From Gigantopelta aegis (Eukaryota; Mollusca; Gastropoda; Neomphalida; Peltospiridae), in contig NC_054712.1 in NCBI RefSeq assembly GCF_016097555.1, positions 37,556,954 through 37,620,953 on the forward strand: DNA of 64,000 bases. Reading direction: 5' to 3'. Positions 22,690 through 34,409 of the stretch are shown piece after piece. Below the pieces are notes generated by a model. That model made no database searches and was not told the DNA's origin. It saw only the letters and a program-made list of their open reading frames with translations. The first letter of the stretch is position 1, and every line of letters starts with the position of its first letter. Both the position numbers and the translations under genes were made by a program.

Positions 22690-22812
22690 AGTGGGGCATA
22701 GTTTTTTTGTTGTTTTTTTGTTTGTTTGTTGTTTTTTTGGGGGGGAGGTTTGTTTGTTGTTTTTTGTTGTTGTGATTTTTTTTTTTTTTTTTGCGGGTGG
22801 GGGGTGGTGGCT
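22690..22812. repeat. G/T-rich low-complexity tract
   Basis: Runs of T, TTG and G blocks without fixed period on the plus strand. Confidence 0.85.
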
Positions 22813-22882
22813 GCTGCGCAACCACTCAGGTAGATCCTACCCCGAGTCTATCCATTCACAAAATTGATACAACACGGTATCA

Positions 22883-22932
22883 GGCCCAGTGCTTATACAA
22901 TATTAGAGTCTAGACCCATGACTCTAACAGAA
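22883..22932. mobile_element. end fragment of the cagtgcttata-type MITE
   Basis: ggcccagtgcttata...ttagagtctagac matches the ends of the element at 60262-60650. Confidence 0.55.
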
Positions 22933-22995
22933 TCTGAGACGTTAACATTATGACAACGCTATACACATTGTGACGTCATTAAACATTTGAATCCA

Positions 22996-23143
22996 GGGCC
23001 CATATTTTCGAAGCTATCTTAGCCTACGAAATCGTGAAATCATCGTAAGCTATGACGTCACTATGGCGTGCGCTGTAGTAACGTCACAACCTACGACGGT
23101 TTTACGATTTCGTAGCGCTAAGATGGCTTCGAAAATAGGGCCC
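22996..23143. mobile_element. fold-back MITE, copy 1 of a tandem pair
   Basis: Inverted ends gggcccatattttcgaagc and gcttcgaaaatagggccc; almost the whole 148 bp is palindromic. It includes tgacgtca on the left arm. Confidence 0.9.
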
Positions 23144-23145
23144 CA

Positions 23146-23293
23146 GGGCTCATATTTTCGAAGCTATCTTAGCCTACGAAATCGTAAAATCATCGTAAGC
23201 TATGACGTCACTATGGCGTGTGCTGTAGTGACGTCACAACCTACGACGGTTTTACGATTTCGTAGCGCTAAGATGGCTTCGAAAATATGGGCC
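23146..23293. mobile_element. fold-back MITE, copy 2 of a tandem pair
   Basis: Second copy, about 95 percent identical by eye, separated from the first by only two or three bases. Confidence 0.9.
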
Positions 23294-23324
23294 CAGACTC
23301 GGAAGTTACCATAAGTACGGGCCC

Positions 23325-23455
23325 AGGTAAAAATAATTTGTTTTTGTTTTATTTGGTGTTGGTTTTGTCTCTTTCTTCGGTTGGTTGGTTGTTGTTTTGT
23401 TGGGGGTTTTTTGTTTTGTTTGTTTTTGTTTTTTGGGGTTGTTTAAATATTGTTT
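23325..23455. repeat. G/T-rich low-complexity tract
   Basis: TTTGTTTTG and GGGGTTTTTTG clusters, same strand bias as the tract at 22690. Confidence 0.8.
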
Positions 23456-23548
23456 TATTATTATAAAAATATTCGAAATGCAGGAATTTCTATTTTTTAT
23501 GACAAATATTCAATTGTTTGAAGGTAGGTAATAAATAAAATACCGCAC

Positions 23549-23676
23549 TCGTTTTCGCTAGACATAATTTTTACGAAATTCGTGAACTTCCCAAGGTATC
23601 TGACCTCACTTTCGTTCGGTCAGATACCTTGGGAAGTTCACTTGTTTCGTAAAAATGATATCTAGCGAAAACACGT
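23549..23676. repeat. 128-bp fold-back
   Basis: cgttttcgctaga...ttcccaaggtatctgacc is mirrored by ggtcagataccttgggaa...tctagcgaaaacacg. Confidence 0.85.
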
Positions 23677-23732
23677 ATAGCATTCTATATATACATTGTG
23701 TACAATATTTACAAGCACCGTAACTACACAGA

Positions 23733-24510
23733 CTTGCGTGCTTACTGGCGTGATTGCTTGCTTGCGTGCTTACTTGCTTGCTTACTTTACTTGCTTGCTT
23801 TACTTGCTTGCTTATTTAATTGATTACTTACTTGCTTTACTTGCTTACTTGCTTGCTTTACTTGCTTGCTTATTTAATTGATTACTTACTTGCTTTACTT
23901 GCTTACTTGCTTGCTTTACTTGCTTGCTTATTTAATTGATTACTTACTTGCTTTACTTGCTTACTTGCTTGCTTTACTTGCTTGCTTCACTTGCTTGCTT
24001 ACTTGCTTCACTTGCTTGCTTTACTTGCTTGGTTACTTGCTAGTTTTACTTTCTTGCTTTACTTGCTTGCTTTACTTGCTTGCTTATTTAATTGATTACT
24101 TACTTGCTTTACTTGCTTACTTGCTTGCTTTACTTGCTTGCTTCACTTGCTTACTTGCTTGCTTCACTTGCTTGCTTTACTTGCTTGGTTACTTGCTAGT
24201 TTTACTTTCTTGCTTTACTTGCTTGCTTTACTTGCTTGCTTACTAGCTTGCTTTACTTGCTTGCTTACTAGCTTGCTTTACTTACGCGTTTTACTTGCGT
24301 GCTTACTTGCGCGCTTTACTTGCGTGCTTACTTGCGCGCTTTACTTGCGTGCTTACTTTTTGTTTGCCTTGTGTATTACCTTGCTTGCCTACTTGCTTAC
24401 TTGCTTGCTTACTTGTTGCTTTGCTTGTTGCCTTGCTTGCTCACTTGCATGCGTTTTGACTTGCTTGTTTAATTGCTTGTGTACTTGCTTACTTGCTTGC
24501 TTGTTGGATT
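23733..24510. repeat. (CTTG/CTTA)n array with higher-order repeat
   Basis: About 780 bases of CTTG, CTTA and CTTT tetranucleotides. A marker, tatttaattgattac, recurs at about 23813, 23871, 23929 and 24085, giving a higher-order period of 58 in the first part. In GPCR intron 1. Confidence 0.95.
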
Positions 24511-25135
24511 GAGTATTGTAAAGATGATAACAGATAGATGGAGTTGAAAACGCAAATGGCACTCGTTCGCTGTGACATTTGAAGAGATATAAAAAATTGG
24601 CCAGCTAAGTCAATAAGCAAATATTAGTGCACGTGTTGACGGAATTTGGAATAATTCGTGGCGCATGTACTACAGGAAATAGTCATTGATTAATGCCGGT
24701 GTGTAAAATAGCAATTGGATTAACAGTGCAAATTGACACATAATTAGTTTATTAATAGTATACCCTGTTGTAATGACATCCTTCACATAATGGATTGGTC
24801 CATAATTCCTTCCTTGTATCAGCAATATTGAGAGAGGCATCAGTAATATTGAGAGATGTATATAAATATTTAATAACCTCGTTAGGCTTGCACATAAAAA
24901 AGATGTCCAAGAGCCCGGCCTCAGCCGATATGAAAACATATTGTTTAATTTCTAGATGTAGCCCGTACTCAAAACGGGAAAATTTACATGAGGTGTGTTG
25001 GCCTTACACTGAGGTCTGCCCCCCCCCCCCCCCCCAAAAAAAAAAAAAATAATAATAATTAAAAATTAAAAAAATACGACCGTCGAGTAGATAGCCAGCC
25101 CTCATTAACTGAGGCTATATGCACGGACCCCGTGT
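24511..25135. other. GPCR intron 1, no gene recognised
   Basis: Unique sequence with a C15/A14 tract at about 25020-25049. Confidence 0.5.
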
Positions 25136-26332
25136 ATATAGCAATTCCTATGTTAGGTCACAACGATGGTGGCGTTGTTTATAGAATCCATCGTTGTACT
25201 CACTATGTATTATATACAACTATGTAACATGATATTGCGAAGTGCGGCATCGGGTAAGATATCGGCAGTGCATATTAAAACAGAGAAAGTGATCAGAACG
25301 ATTATACATTATTAATATAAAAATTTCTTGCGTATATATTATACTTTTTTTTTAAATTATTTATTGCATTTTATAAAAGTGTTTTTGTATTAATTCCAAA
25401 ATGGGTTGTTATAGTTTACAATCTGTTCAGTTCCCCGTTGGGAAATATGTCTTGGAGCCACAGATATGGATACTATACTGTAACATAGCTCAGAGTCACT
25501 TAGACTGTAGTCATTACATGCTAGTACATTATTCATGACTACGTCGTGAATTTGCAACGTCAGTGTTTTTGTCAAGTGCTCTGTTAGATTTGTTCAGGAA
25601 GGCAAGTGACCGCGGTCTCTCGCTAAAAATGTTTTGCGCCTAATGTTATGCTAGGATGAGACCATCAACTGTTACGACGGAGTTGGCCGACGGTTGCGTT
25701 GTAATGTCCCCAACTCCCAACTTAACGGCAGGTGCGCTCAGATTAACAACCACTGGGTTATGTGAATGGGTTATGCGACAGGAATCGAGTTTAAGAGCGC
25801 AACTGGACAGTCGTAGAAATCGTCACAGCAGAAGGTTGGCCAACTTTGTGCTGATAGTTGGTAGTCTGACACTAGCATTAGATGAATGTGATATAACAGA
25901 ACACGATCTTACCGCTGTCCACTGGTAAAAGTGCTCGCTTGATGCGCGGTCGATCTGGGATCGATCCCCATGAGTGTGCCCTGTGGGCTATTTCTCGTTC
26001 CACCCATTGCACCATGACTAGTATATCAAAGACCGTGGTATGTGCTATCCTATATGTGGTATAGTGCATATAAACGATTCCTTGCTGCATATAAAAGATT
26101 CCTTGCTACTAATGGAAAAATGTTGCGGGTTTCCTCTCTAAGACTATATGTCCAAATGAAAAAAGAATTGACATCCAATAGCCGATGATTAATAAATCAA
26201 TGTGCTCTAGTGGTGTCGTTAAACAAAACAAAACATTAACGATGATACCAGTCAAAATGTTCTGTATTAAACAGCCACGTTTTAAAATCCCTCGTCATGG
26301 TTGTTTAACATAGGTTTCATTACAAATATACT

Positions 26333-26364
<32 letters not shown>

Positions 26365-27096
26365 GCTACTGCTACTACTGCTGCGACGTATTGATTATGG
26401 ACTTCTCACTTCGGAGCAGCATTAAGTAATAAAGTGAGTTTTGTTTAACGACACCACTAGCGCACATTGATTTTTTAAAACATATGCCAGGATTTCTTTC
26501 TTTTTTTTCTTTTTTTTTCTTTTTTATTGTTGGTTTTTGTAATTCACATTCATGTATCTAACGAGTGCGAAATGAAACATGCACTTCTTTCATGTTGTGA
26601 CTTCGCAGTGCTTTTAAACCTTTTTCTCTTGTCAATCAGTTTCTAATGTTTTTTATCCACTTTCTAAATTTACGTCTTTTCAAGAGTTGTTATAGCATGA
26701 ACCAATTCCTTTTCTTTTTCATTACTTTCTCTCTTTTTTTTCTCTCTCTCTTTCTCTCTTTATTTTCTTTATTTAGGTTTACCACGAATATCCATTAGCG
26801 GAGTTTCAAAAATTAATTGATCATTAGTCACAAAAGATAAATTTGTTTAGGAATTATTGTCTATTAATTTAAAGGTGCTATGTCAAAGTTGCAATAATGA
26901 TGGCTCCCACCAGAAATATTTCAGTTATATGTCTAAAATATTTAAAAAGTATAACCAAATAATTCCATTTACATGGGGAAATCGTGAGAATGTGTCACAT
27001 GCATTAATTAGTGACGTCATTGTTTTATGAGTACATATTCAACACACTAGGTTTTCCCAGAATTATTTGCAGTCAACTAACAAAAGAAATATATAT
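25136..27096. repeat. tandem segmental duplication, copy 1 (1.96 kb)
   Basis: Begins near agcaattcctatgttaggtc and matches 27097-29044 in order, including the cttagactgtagtcatt region, the ccgacggttgcgttgtaatg region, a SINE, a (TTG)n tract and the tccattagcggagtttcaaa region. The offset between copies is about 1961 bases. Differences are scattered substitutions and microsatellite lengths. Confidence 0.93.
25925..26240 (+). mobile_element. SINE, partial head 1 and tail B (copy 1)
   Basis: ccactggtaaaagtgctcgc...gatctgggatcgatcc head, body, and tail B ending ggtgtcgttaaacaaaac. The same insertion is in the second duplication copy, so it predates the duplication. Confidence 0.85.
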
Positions 27097-27898
27097 ATAT
27101 AGCAATTTCTATGTTAGGTCACAAAGATGGTGGTGTTGTGTTTATAGAATCCATCTTTGTACTCACTATATATTATACAACATGATATGTGTACGGTAGA
27201 TTATAGGACCTGAGCGCAAAAAGATATATGCGAAGTGCGGCATCAGGTAAAATATCGGCAGTGCAGATTAAAACAGAAAATTATCAGAACGATTACACAT
27301 TATTAATATAAAAATTTCTTGCGTATTATATATATATATTTTTTATTGCTTTTTGTAAAAGTGTTTTTATATTAATTCCAAAATGGGTTGTTATAGTTTA
27401 CAATCTGTTCAGTTCCCCGTGGGGAAATATGTCTTAGAGCCACAGATATGGATACTATACTGTAACATAGCTCAGAGTCACTTAGACTGTAGTCATTGCA
27501 TGCTAGTACATTATTCATGACTACTTCGTAAATTTGCAATGTCAGTGTTTTTGTCAAGTGCTCTGTTAGCTTTGTTTAGGAAGGCAAGTGACCGCGGTCT
27601 CTCGCTAAAAATGTTTTGCGCCTAATGTTATGCTAGGATGAGACCGTCAACTGTTACGACGGAGTTGGCCGACGGTTGCGTTGTAATGTCCCCAACTCCC
27701 AACTTAACGGCAGGTGCGCTCAGATTAACAACCACTGGGTTATGTGAATGGGTTATGCGACAGGAATCGAGTTGTAAGAGCGCAACTGGACAGTCGTAGA
27801 AATCGTCACAGCAGAAGGTTGGCCAATTTTGTGCTGACAGTTGGTAGTCTGACGCTAGCATTAGATGAATGTGATAGAACAGAACACGATCTTACCGC

Positions 27899-28187
27899 TG
27901 TCCACTGGTAAAGCGCTCGCTTGATGCGCGGTCGGTCTGGGATCGAGTGGGCCCTGTGGGCTATTTCTCGTTCCACCCATTGCACCATGACTAGTATATC
28001 AAAGATCGTGGTATGTGCTATTCTATATGTGGGATAGTGCATGTAAAAGATTCCTTGCTACTAATGGGGAAATTTTGCGGGTTTCCTCTCTAAGATTATA
28101 TGTCCAAATGAACAAATGTTTGACATCCAATAGCCGATGATTAATAAATCAATGTGCTCTAGTGGTGTCGTTAAACAAAACAAAACA
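27899..28187 (+). mobile_element. SINE, partial head 1 and tail B (copy 2)
   Basis: Counterpart of 25925-26240, with a deletion in the B-box region (gggatcgagtgggccc). Confidence 0.85.
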
Positions 28188-28397
28188 TTAACGATGATAC
28201 CAGTCAAAATGTTCTGTATTAAACAGCCACGTTTTAAAATCCCTCGGCTTGGTTGTTTAACACAGATTTCATTACAAATATACTTTGTTGTTGTTGTTGT
28301 TACTGCTACTACTGCTGCGACGTATTGATTATGGACTTCTCACTTCGAAGCAGCATTAAGATTGACCAACGCGACCTAAATGATTCTAAACCTGTAA

Positions 28398-28447
28398 TAA
28401 AGTGCGTTTTGTTTAACGACACCACTAGCGCACATTAATTTATTAAA
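28398..28447 (-). mobile_element. SINE tail B fragment
   Basis: gttttgtttaacgacaccactagcgc. The same fragment is at about 26432-26475 in copy 1. Confidence 0.7.
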
Positions 28448-29289
28448 CATATGCTAGGATTTATTTGTTTTATCATTTTTTTATTATTTTTTTATTTTTG
28501 TAATTCACATTCGTGTATCTAACGAGTGCGAAATGAAACATGCACTTCTTTCATGCTGTGACTTCGCAGAGCTTTTAAACCTTTTTCTCTTGTCAATCAG
28601 TTTCTAATCTGTTTTATCAGCTTTATAAATTTACGTCTTTTCAAGAGTTGTTATAGCGTGAACCAATTCCTTTTCCTTTTCATTACTTTCTCTCTTTTTT
28701 TCTCTCTCTCTTTCTCTCTTTATTTTCTTTATTTAGGTTTACCACGAATATCCATTAGCGGAGTTTCAAAAATAGTTGATCATTAGTCACAAAAGATAAA
28801 TTTGTTTAGGAATTATTTATTAATTTAAAGGTGCTATGTCAAAGTTGCAATAATGGTGGCTCCCACCAGAAATATTTCAGTTATATGTCTATAAAAAAAA
28901 GTATAACCAAATAATTCCATTTACTTGGGGAAATCTTGAGAGTATGTCACATGCATTAAAATTAGTGACGTCACTGTTTTATGAGTACACATTCAACACA
29001 CTAAGTTTCCCAGAATTATTTGCGGTCAACTAACAAAAGAAATAAAGATGGTGGGAATGCTATATTTAGCCACCAATTATTGGGGAAACCCATCTTGTTG
29101 TCCAGTACAAGACTTTTAGAAATTATTATTCTAGAGTTATGTGATCGATTAATGTGTAGTTATTTATTGCAAATAAATGTGAAAATAACGAAATATTGTT
29201 GTTTAAACACTGACATAGGACCTTTAAGTTGTATACGATAAAGCATATTGGTATATTTTGCTGCTGCTACTGCTGTAGTTGCTGTTCTT

Positions 29290-29515
29290 GATGTAGTTTT
29301 GGTTTCGGGTTTTTTTGTGGGGGGTTTTCTTTGTGTTTTTTTGTTTGTTTGGTTGGGGGGGTTTTGTTCGGGGTTTTTGGGGGGTTGGGGGATGTTAGTG
29401 GTGTTTCCTTCGTGAGGGTTGAGTTATTGTTGCTGTTTATTTGGGGGTTTTGTGGGGGGTTTGGGGGGAGTTTTAAGTGGGTGTTGTTTGGGTTGTTGTT
29501 ATTTATATTAGTACT
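29290..29515. repeat. G/T-rich low-complexity tract
   Basis: Over 220 bases of G and T clusters with G-run spacing compatible with quadruplex formation. Confidence 0.85.
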
Positions 29516-29539
29516 AAGTGTCTGACTATTACCTACAAG

Positions 29540-30012
29540 AGGACAATCATTAAACAAATTTGGATAAAGTCAGTCTTTTAATTACGGCAATTTTCCCTAC
29601 TGTTGCTTAAGAACGTTTTTACCATTGTTCAACTTTTTAACTTCTGTTAGCTTAGCGTTATTTTATTTCTTGTATTTGATAGATATTAATAGAGAATCGC
29701 ACACCAAGAACTGTAAATTCAGTCGTTCATTAAGTTTAACTTATGTTTTGGACACATTTTTCTATGATCATTTCTATCCTTGCCTAATCTTATTATATTT
29801 GTTTTATCTATATTAACTTTTAGAACTGGGATATTTGTAAAATAGCGTAATCTTTCCATGGATTTTGTAAGAGATTTTTCATACCAATCTAATGGTAATG
29901 TTTTATCATCGGCAAGTGGCGATATTTTAAATTCCTTACCGTTTATCTGAATCCCTTTTTATGTCGTTGTTATTTCTTACTATGATCCCAAGAATTTCAG
30001 CACACCATCCTA
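29540..30012 (-). pseudogene. LINE reverse transcriptase remnant (palm and thumb)
   Basis: Non-LTR retrotransposon fragment on the minus strand. Read with two or three frame changes it gives AEILGIIVRNNNDIKG, then INGKEFKISPLADDKTL, which holds the catalytic A-D-D box (LADD where YADD or FADD is usual). SLTKSMERLRYF, VLKVNIDKTNIIRLGK, FTVLGVRFSIN and a final VGKIAVIKRL follow. These are the landmarks of LINE RT palm motif C through thumb. Both ends are truncated, and stops and frameshifts make it inactive. The clade is not determined. Confidence 0.8.
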
Positions 30013-30055
30013 TTCTCCATTTTGATTTAAATTTCTAAATTACCAATTAGTATTC

Positions 30056-30140
30056 TGTCCCCGGCCAGACCACTGGCTATCCAGAGGCCGGCCCCGGGAT
30101 GGACATGCCCGAAACCTTAGTGGTATAGGGGCATGTTAAA
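30056..30140 (+). mobile_element. fragment related to the 88-bp repeat SINE
   Basis: ctggctatccagaggccggccccgg...atgcccgaaccttagtgg-like sequence resembles the unit of the array at 47891-48330. It runs into the CT tract. Confidence 0.5.
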
Positions 30141-30142
30141 AG

Positions 30143-30326
<184 letters not shown>

Positions 30327-30359
30327 CACACCAAATAAAAATATAACACGATTGGTTGG

Positions 30360-30512
30360 GTTGTTGTTGTGTGTGGGGGGGGGTGTTCTTTTTGCTGCGG
30401 TGTTGTTGATAGTGGTTGTGGTGTGGGAGGGTTTGGGGATGTTTTGGGGTTGTTGTTGTTGTTGTTGTTGATGCTGATGTTGATGCTGCTGCTGTTGTTG
30501 TTTTCTAAAAGA
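30360..30512. repeat. G/T-rich tract
   Basis: GGGGGGGGG, TTGTTGTTG and TGATGCTGCTG clusters. Confidence 0.8.
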
Positions 30513-30536
30513 TACATTTACTACTATACTTTATTA

Positions 30537-30850
30537 TAGGATCTATCCTGAGTTTGCAACCAGTGTAACATATTACCAAATAATAAATGTTTCTATCCAC
30601 TAAAGTTACATCTTGAATACAGTTTATTATTTGGAATGTTAGTGTGTGTATATCGAATGTGTTTCGTCGGGTTGTCCTAACGTTTATAATAGCTCAAATT
30701 TCATTTTGCTTTTACTTCCCAATATAAATGTTTTCTTGCGTACGAATTTATTTGAAGGTAAAATACCATTTGAACTACTATAGACATTAGGATAACAACA
30801 AACACATTATATAAACAGACACTGACCTTTTAAACAAGGAAATGTATTTA
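30537..30850. mobile_element. fold-back MITE, variant with atcctgagtttgcaacca end
   Basis: Variant of the aaagggacattcc family: central cgtacgaat, half-palindromic, right end lost. Closest to the copy at 42004. Confidence 0.7.
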
Positions 30851-30999
30851 TGTATGTCGTCATTTTTTAAACATGTTTTATAAAAATAAAAAATAAAGTG
30901 AAAAAAAACACCCAGTTAATTACAGGTTGTCTCTCGATTTGTTTCTTCGTATGACGCAACATTAATTATATACACACAAATTTGTCCTAAAGGGAAAAA

Positions 31000-31293
31000 G
31001 GTAATTTTGTTTAATGGCATCAATAGATAGCACTGGCTATTGGATGTCAAACATTTGGTAATTTAGACACAGTGTTCAGAGGAAACATGCTATATATTTT
31101 TCCATTTAGCAGCATAAAATACTTTTATATGCACTTTTCCAGAAAAAAAGGACAGCACAAACCACGGTTCTTGAGATCCTAGTTATGTGGCACTGTTTGG
31201 GATGGGGGAGGCAATATGTTTGCTATGAGGAGTAGATCCTATGACCCCAAGAGCCTTAGGCGAGCACTTCATCGACTCGACTGGATCCCGCCA
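31000..31293 (-). mobile_element. SINE, tail B with head 3
   Basis: Inverted tail B at the left (ttttgtttaatggcatcaat). The right end has a head 3 remnant (gtagatcctatgacccc; gagcacttcatcgactcgac). Strongly diverged. Confidence 0.75.
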
Positions 31294-31424
31294 AGCACTA
31301 AATGAGTGCGTGTTATAGGTATATAACAAACCAATTTTTACAAAACATCGTAAATCTAATTTTACACGTAAACGTAAATCTACGACTAAATCACAATTCT
31401 ATTCTTACTAATATTACTATAGAC

Positions 31425-31765
31425 CTGTCCTGTTCAATGGTGTAGACCTTAAGTTTTTTGCAAATGTTACGTTTAATTCCTATTCCACACTTTTTCTTAT
31501 CATACACGTGAAAACAAACCCAAACCCCGACATATTTCATATACAATTCATCATCTAAAATGCACGAAGTTGATTTATTTCCATTTTACAAAAATCTCTG
31601 TATGTTTTGAATGCAGGTTCTTTCTTCTATAAATAACTAAGTCTATTTGCATAACAAAAGCATCACTCTGTAGTGTATTTCAAACTAATGTTCTTTTCCA
31701 CATTCCTAGTGGAATATATTGTAGTATGACCTATATTTAAGAATCAATTTGGAAACATAAATCAA
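31425..31765 (-). repeat. dispersed 330-bp repeat, inverted copy
   Basis: Reverse complement of 2797-3125; landmarks taaaatgcacgaagttga and gtttaattcctattccaca. Confidence 0.75.
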
Positions 31766-31774
31766 TAACCAATT

Positions 31775-31919
31775 CAGGCGCGGATTCAGGCGGGGAGTCA
31801 AGGTGACACGCCCTCCTCTATTTTTGTCAAACAATATATATTATCCCATCCACCTGTTCAAAAGCAACAACGGGTTTTGGGCCCCCGATATTAAAAAAAA
31901 CCGTCTAGATCCGCGCCTG
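31775..31919. mobile_element. short hAT-like MITE
   Basis: 145 bp with inverted ends caggcgcggattcagg and tctagatccgcgcctg. A lone right end of the same type is at about 2760-2783. Confidence 0.65.
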
Positions 31920-32089
31920 CTATGTTATTAATGTAGTGTACTGATACAAAAATATATAAGTTTGGGTGCTATTCGCGATAAAACACTGTAAAGTAACTAT
32001 AAGATAGGTTGATACATTATGACTGTTACTATATACTATTTATTATTTACAAATGCACGGGAAAGTGTTCAGCATACGGCCACGTTCCC

Positions 32090-32945
32090 TTTTAGTGAGG
32101 GGGGTTTGGGTGAGGTCTTAATCTCGTGATGTCCATTGTGACATATTGCACACACACGTGGCCAGAATAGTGTATACCCGCGATTGGTGGAGGCGTGGCC
32201 CTCTGTCCTACCTTACACCCACGCATTCCCAGTCTGGAGCTCCACGCGGTAAGACGTGTTTGTTTCGCGTGTGCACACTGCACGTGCTTTCGTGTGCTCG
32301 ACTTGGGGGTCCTTCATTTTGTTGTTTTTGTCAGCGAAATGAAGTTTTGTACTGGGATGTATGCGGCCATTGGAACTGATTGAACGCTGGAACGCTTCTC
32401 GTTTCGACAGCCTGCACCACCAGGTTGGATTCTTTTTTAGCGAGATTCCTTGCCTCCGCGTCATTTCTCTGTCTGACTGTCGACTTGTTTTTTTTCGTGA
32501 CTCGTATGACGGCCATTCTGCAGAACGCCACGGTTGTTCGCATTTAGTCTCTACATGTCCGAGCCTGTCCTAGCAGCACTGGAAGATTGACCGCCCCACT
32601 CTAAGAAGAAATAGGAAGCGGGGTCGGCCCCTACTACTCTTTTTCTAGACTTTACCTTGCTTTATAGTGATACCATCTCGTATCCTCCGGAGTCGGGCCC
32701 GTCCGCACCACTATACCAAACCATGACGACTGGACTATACCCTAGTCTGATACTCTCTCCCGTTCAGACGGATCCGGCTTCTCAAGATCTGTATTTTAGC
32801 ACAGCACTACACCTTCAACGTCTATCGACTGTCAATCTAGGGATTTTCTTGACGGGATGCAAGCCATCTCGTCCCTTTAAGCTGTGCACCCAAACGGCCT
32901 TAACGAGGCCACTCGCGTGGACATATCGATCGGACTTTTAGATCT
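32090..32945. other. GC-richer segment of unknown nature in GPCR intron 1
   Basis: Base composition is more balanced than the surroundings. Frames of 60-95 codons exist on both strands (for example 32657-32941 plus, Pro/Ser/Leu-rich), but none has a recognisable domain. It may be a decayed retroelement. Confidence 0.4.
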
Positions 32946-33149
32946 GCGTTCAAAATTTTATGTCGAAATTACTTCTTTTTTTTAAATATTATTAAATAGT
33001 CCGATCCTCTCTTATTTAATTTTGGACTGTCCTTCTAAAATGCTCCAAATTATATAAACATTCGGACGAGCAGTCAATTCTTTTTATTTTTGGATTGTAA
33101 CCTTTTTCTTTTTTTTCTTTTTTTTATTAACATTTTTACTAATTGCTAT

Positions 33150-33556
33150 TTTCAAAATTCTGCCCATTTTCGTGTTATGTCAGTTATTTTGTTGTGATAG
33201 CTTATATTATCCATGACGATGACAGAAGGCTATGGTAAAGAAGGCATAAGCTGTTCTTCATGATTCATCTCACCATGGTAGTCTCAGTCTATGTTTTTTT
33301 AGCTTCGTAACCATCTATCGGTTCATATTTATCAGTCATCGAACAGAGTTTAGGAACTGGATGAGTAGCGTCTAATTTTGAGCAGGTTATTGGCGGTGCT
33401 TGTGCCCGAATGGATATCTGTCCAGTGATGGGATGTTGTATGGTTAACGTTCACCCACGTCTCATCTTGATATACTGTTGAATACCCCGACCTTGTGTAA
33501 GCTGATTTTTGTTTGTTACTACTCCCCAATTGTGTTAGGTTAGATACGGTATGTAA
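33150..33556 (-). pseudogene. second, internally deleted copy of the wide-spaced transposase
   Basis: Minus-strand match to the element at 33-1500. From 33556 downward it has the shared terminal sequence, then a deletion. The stretch coding for the D-E-T-W motif region follows (gtatatcaagatgagacgtgg), then the region up to the second Asp (about 33215). The frame is broken throughout. Confidence 0.8.
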
Positions 33557-33724
33557 ATATATAATTTATAAAATAAAATTCAAATAAATAAGGTATTGCC
33601 AAAATTGATTCAATATACTGCATGTACATGGAATGGTTACATGTATTTTTACGTATGTGTTTAAAGAAAAGGTTAAACAAAGCTGGTACACATTTTACAT
33701 TCCAAAACATTCATAACCTTGATT

Positions 33725-34005
33725 CAATGAAGCAAGCTATAATGACCTTCACGTAGCCTCGTAGCTTAAATATATTGCTATGCAAATAGCCTTAGTTATT
33801 TATAAGAGAAAGAACCTACATTCAAAACATAGAGAAATAAGTCAACTTCGTGCATTTTAGATGATGAATCGTATATAAAACGTGTTGGGGTGTGTGTTTG
33901 TTTTCATGCAAATGTAAAGAAACCAAGGATTGAATAGGAATTAAACGTAACATTTTCAAAACACTTATGGTCTAAACAATTGAACAGGACTATAATATTA
34001 GTTAT
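33725..34005 (+). repeat. dispersed 330-bp repeat, direct copy 2
   Basis: Same family as 2797-3125 (gcaaatagccttagttattt, ttgttttcatgcaaatg). Confidence 0.75.
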
Positions 34006-34212
34006 ATACTTTGAAGTAAATATAATTAATATTAATTTCGTCCTTACAGTTATCTATCTGTCGTAACGATGTAATTTTACTGGGAAATTGGCTCCAGAAC
34101 GCATTCACAGGATGGGCGTGCCATAACCTTTAGACGATATGTAACTAATTTATAGTATGTCATTTCCCTAGGCAAATACATACGTTTTAGATCCCTTTAA
34201 AAGACACTTGCA

Positions 34213-34217
<5 letters not shown>

Positions 34218-34259
<42 letters not shown>
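34218..34259. repeat. (TA)n microsatellite
   Basis: About 20 TA units. Confidence 0.95.
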
Positions 34260-34260
<1 letters not shown>

Positions 34261-34409
34261 TTTTAAAATGTGTTCAGGTGTCTTTAACCAAACAATCAAA
34301 ATTCCTCAAATTCACGATCGATAGTACTTTCGAAACCCATTGGAAATGATATTACAATATTGAAATCTATGATATAATTATCCTTTGCCTTTGTCTTTGA
34401 ACTGAAATA

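Larger units (their letters stand above)
27097..29044. repeat. tandem segmental duplication, copy 2
   Basis: See copy 1. This copy has a shorter (TTG)n (about 28283-28303) and a shortened SINE head. Confidence 0.93.
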
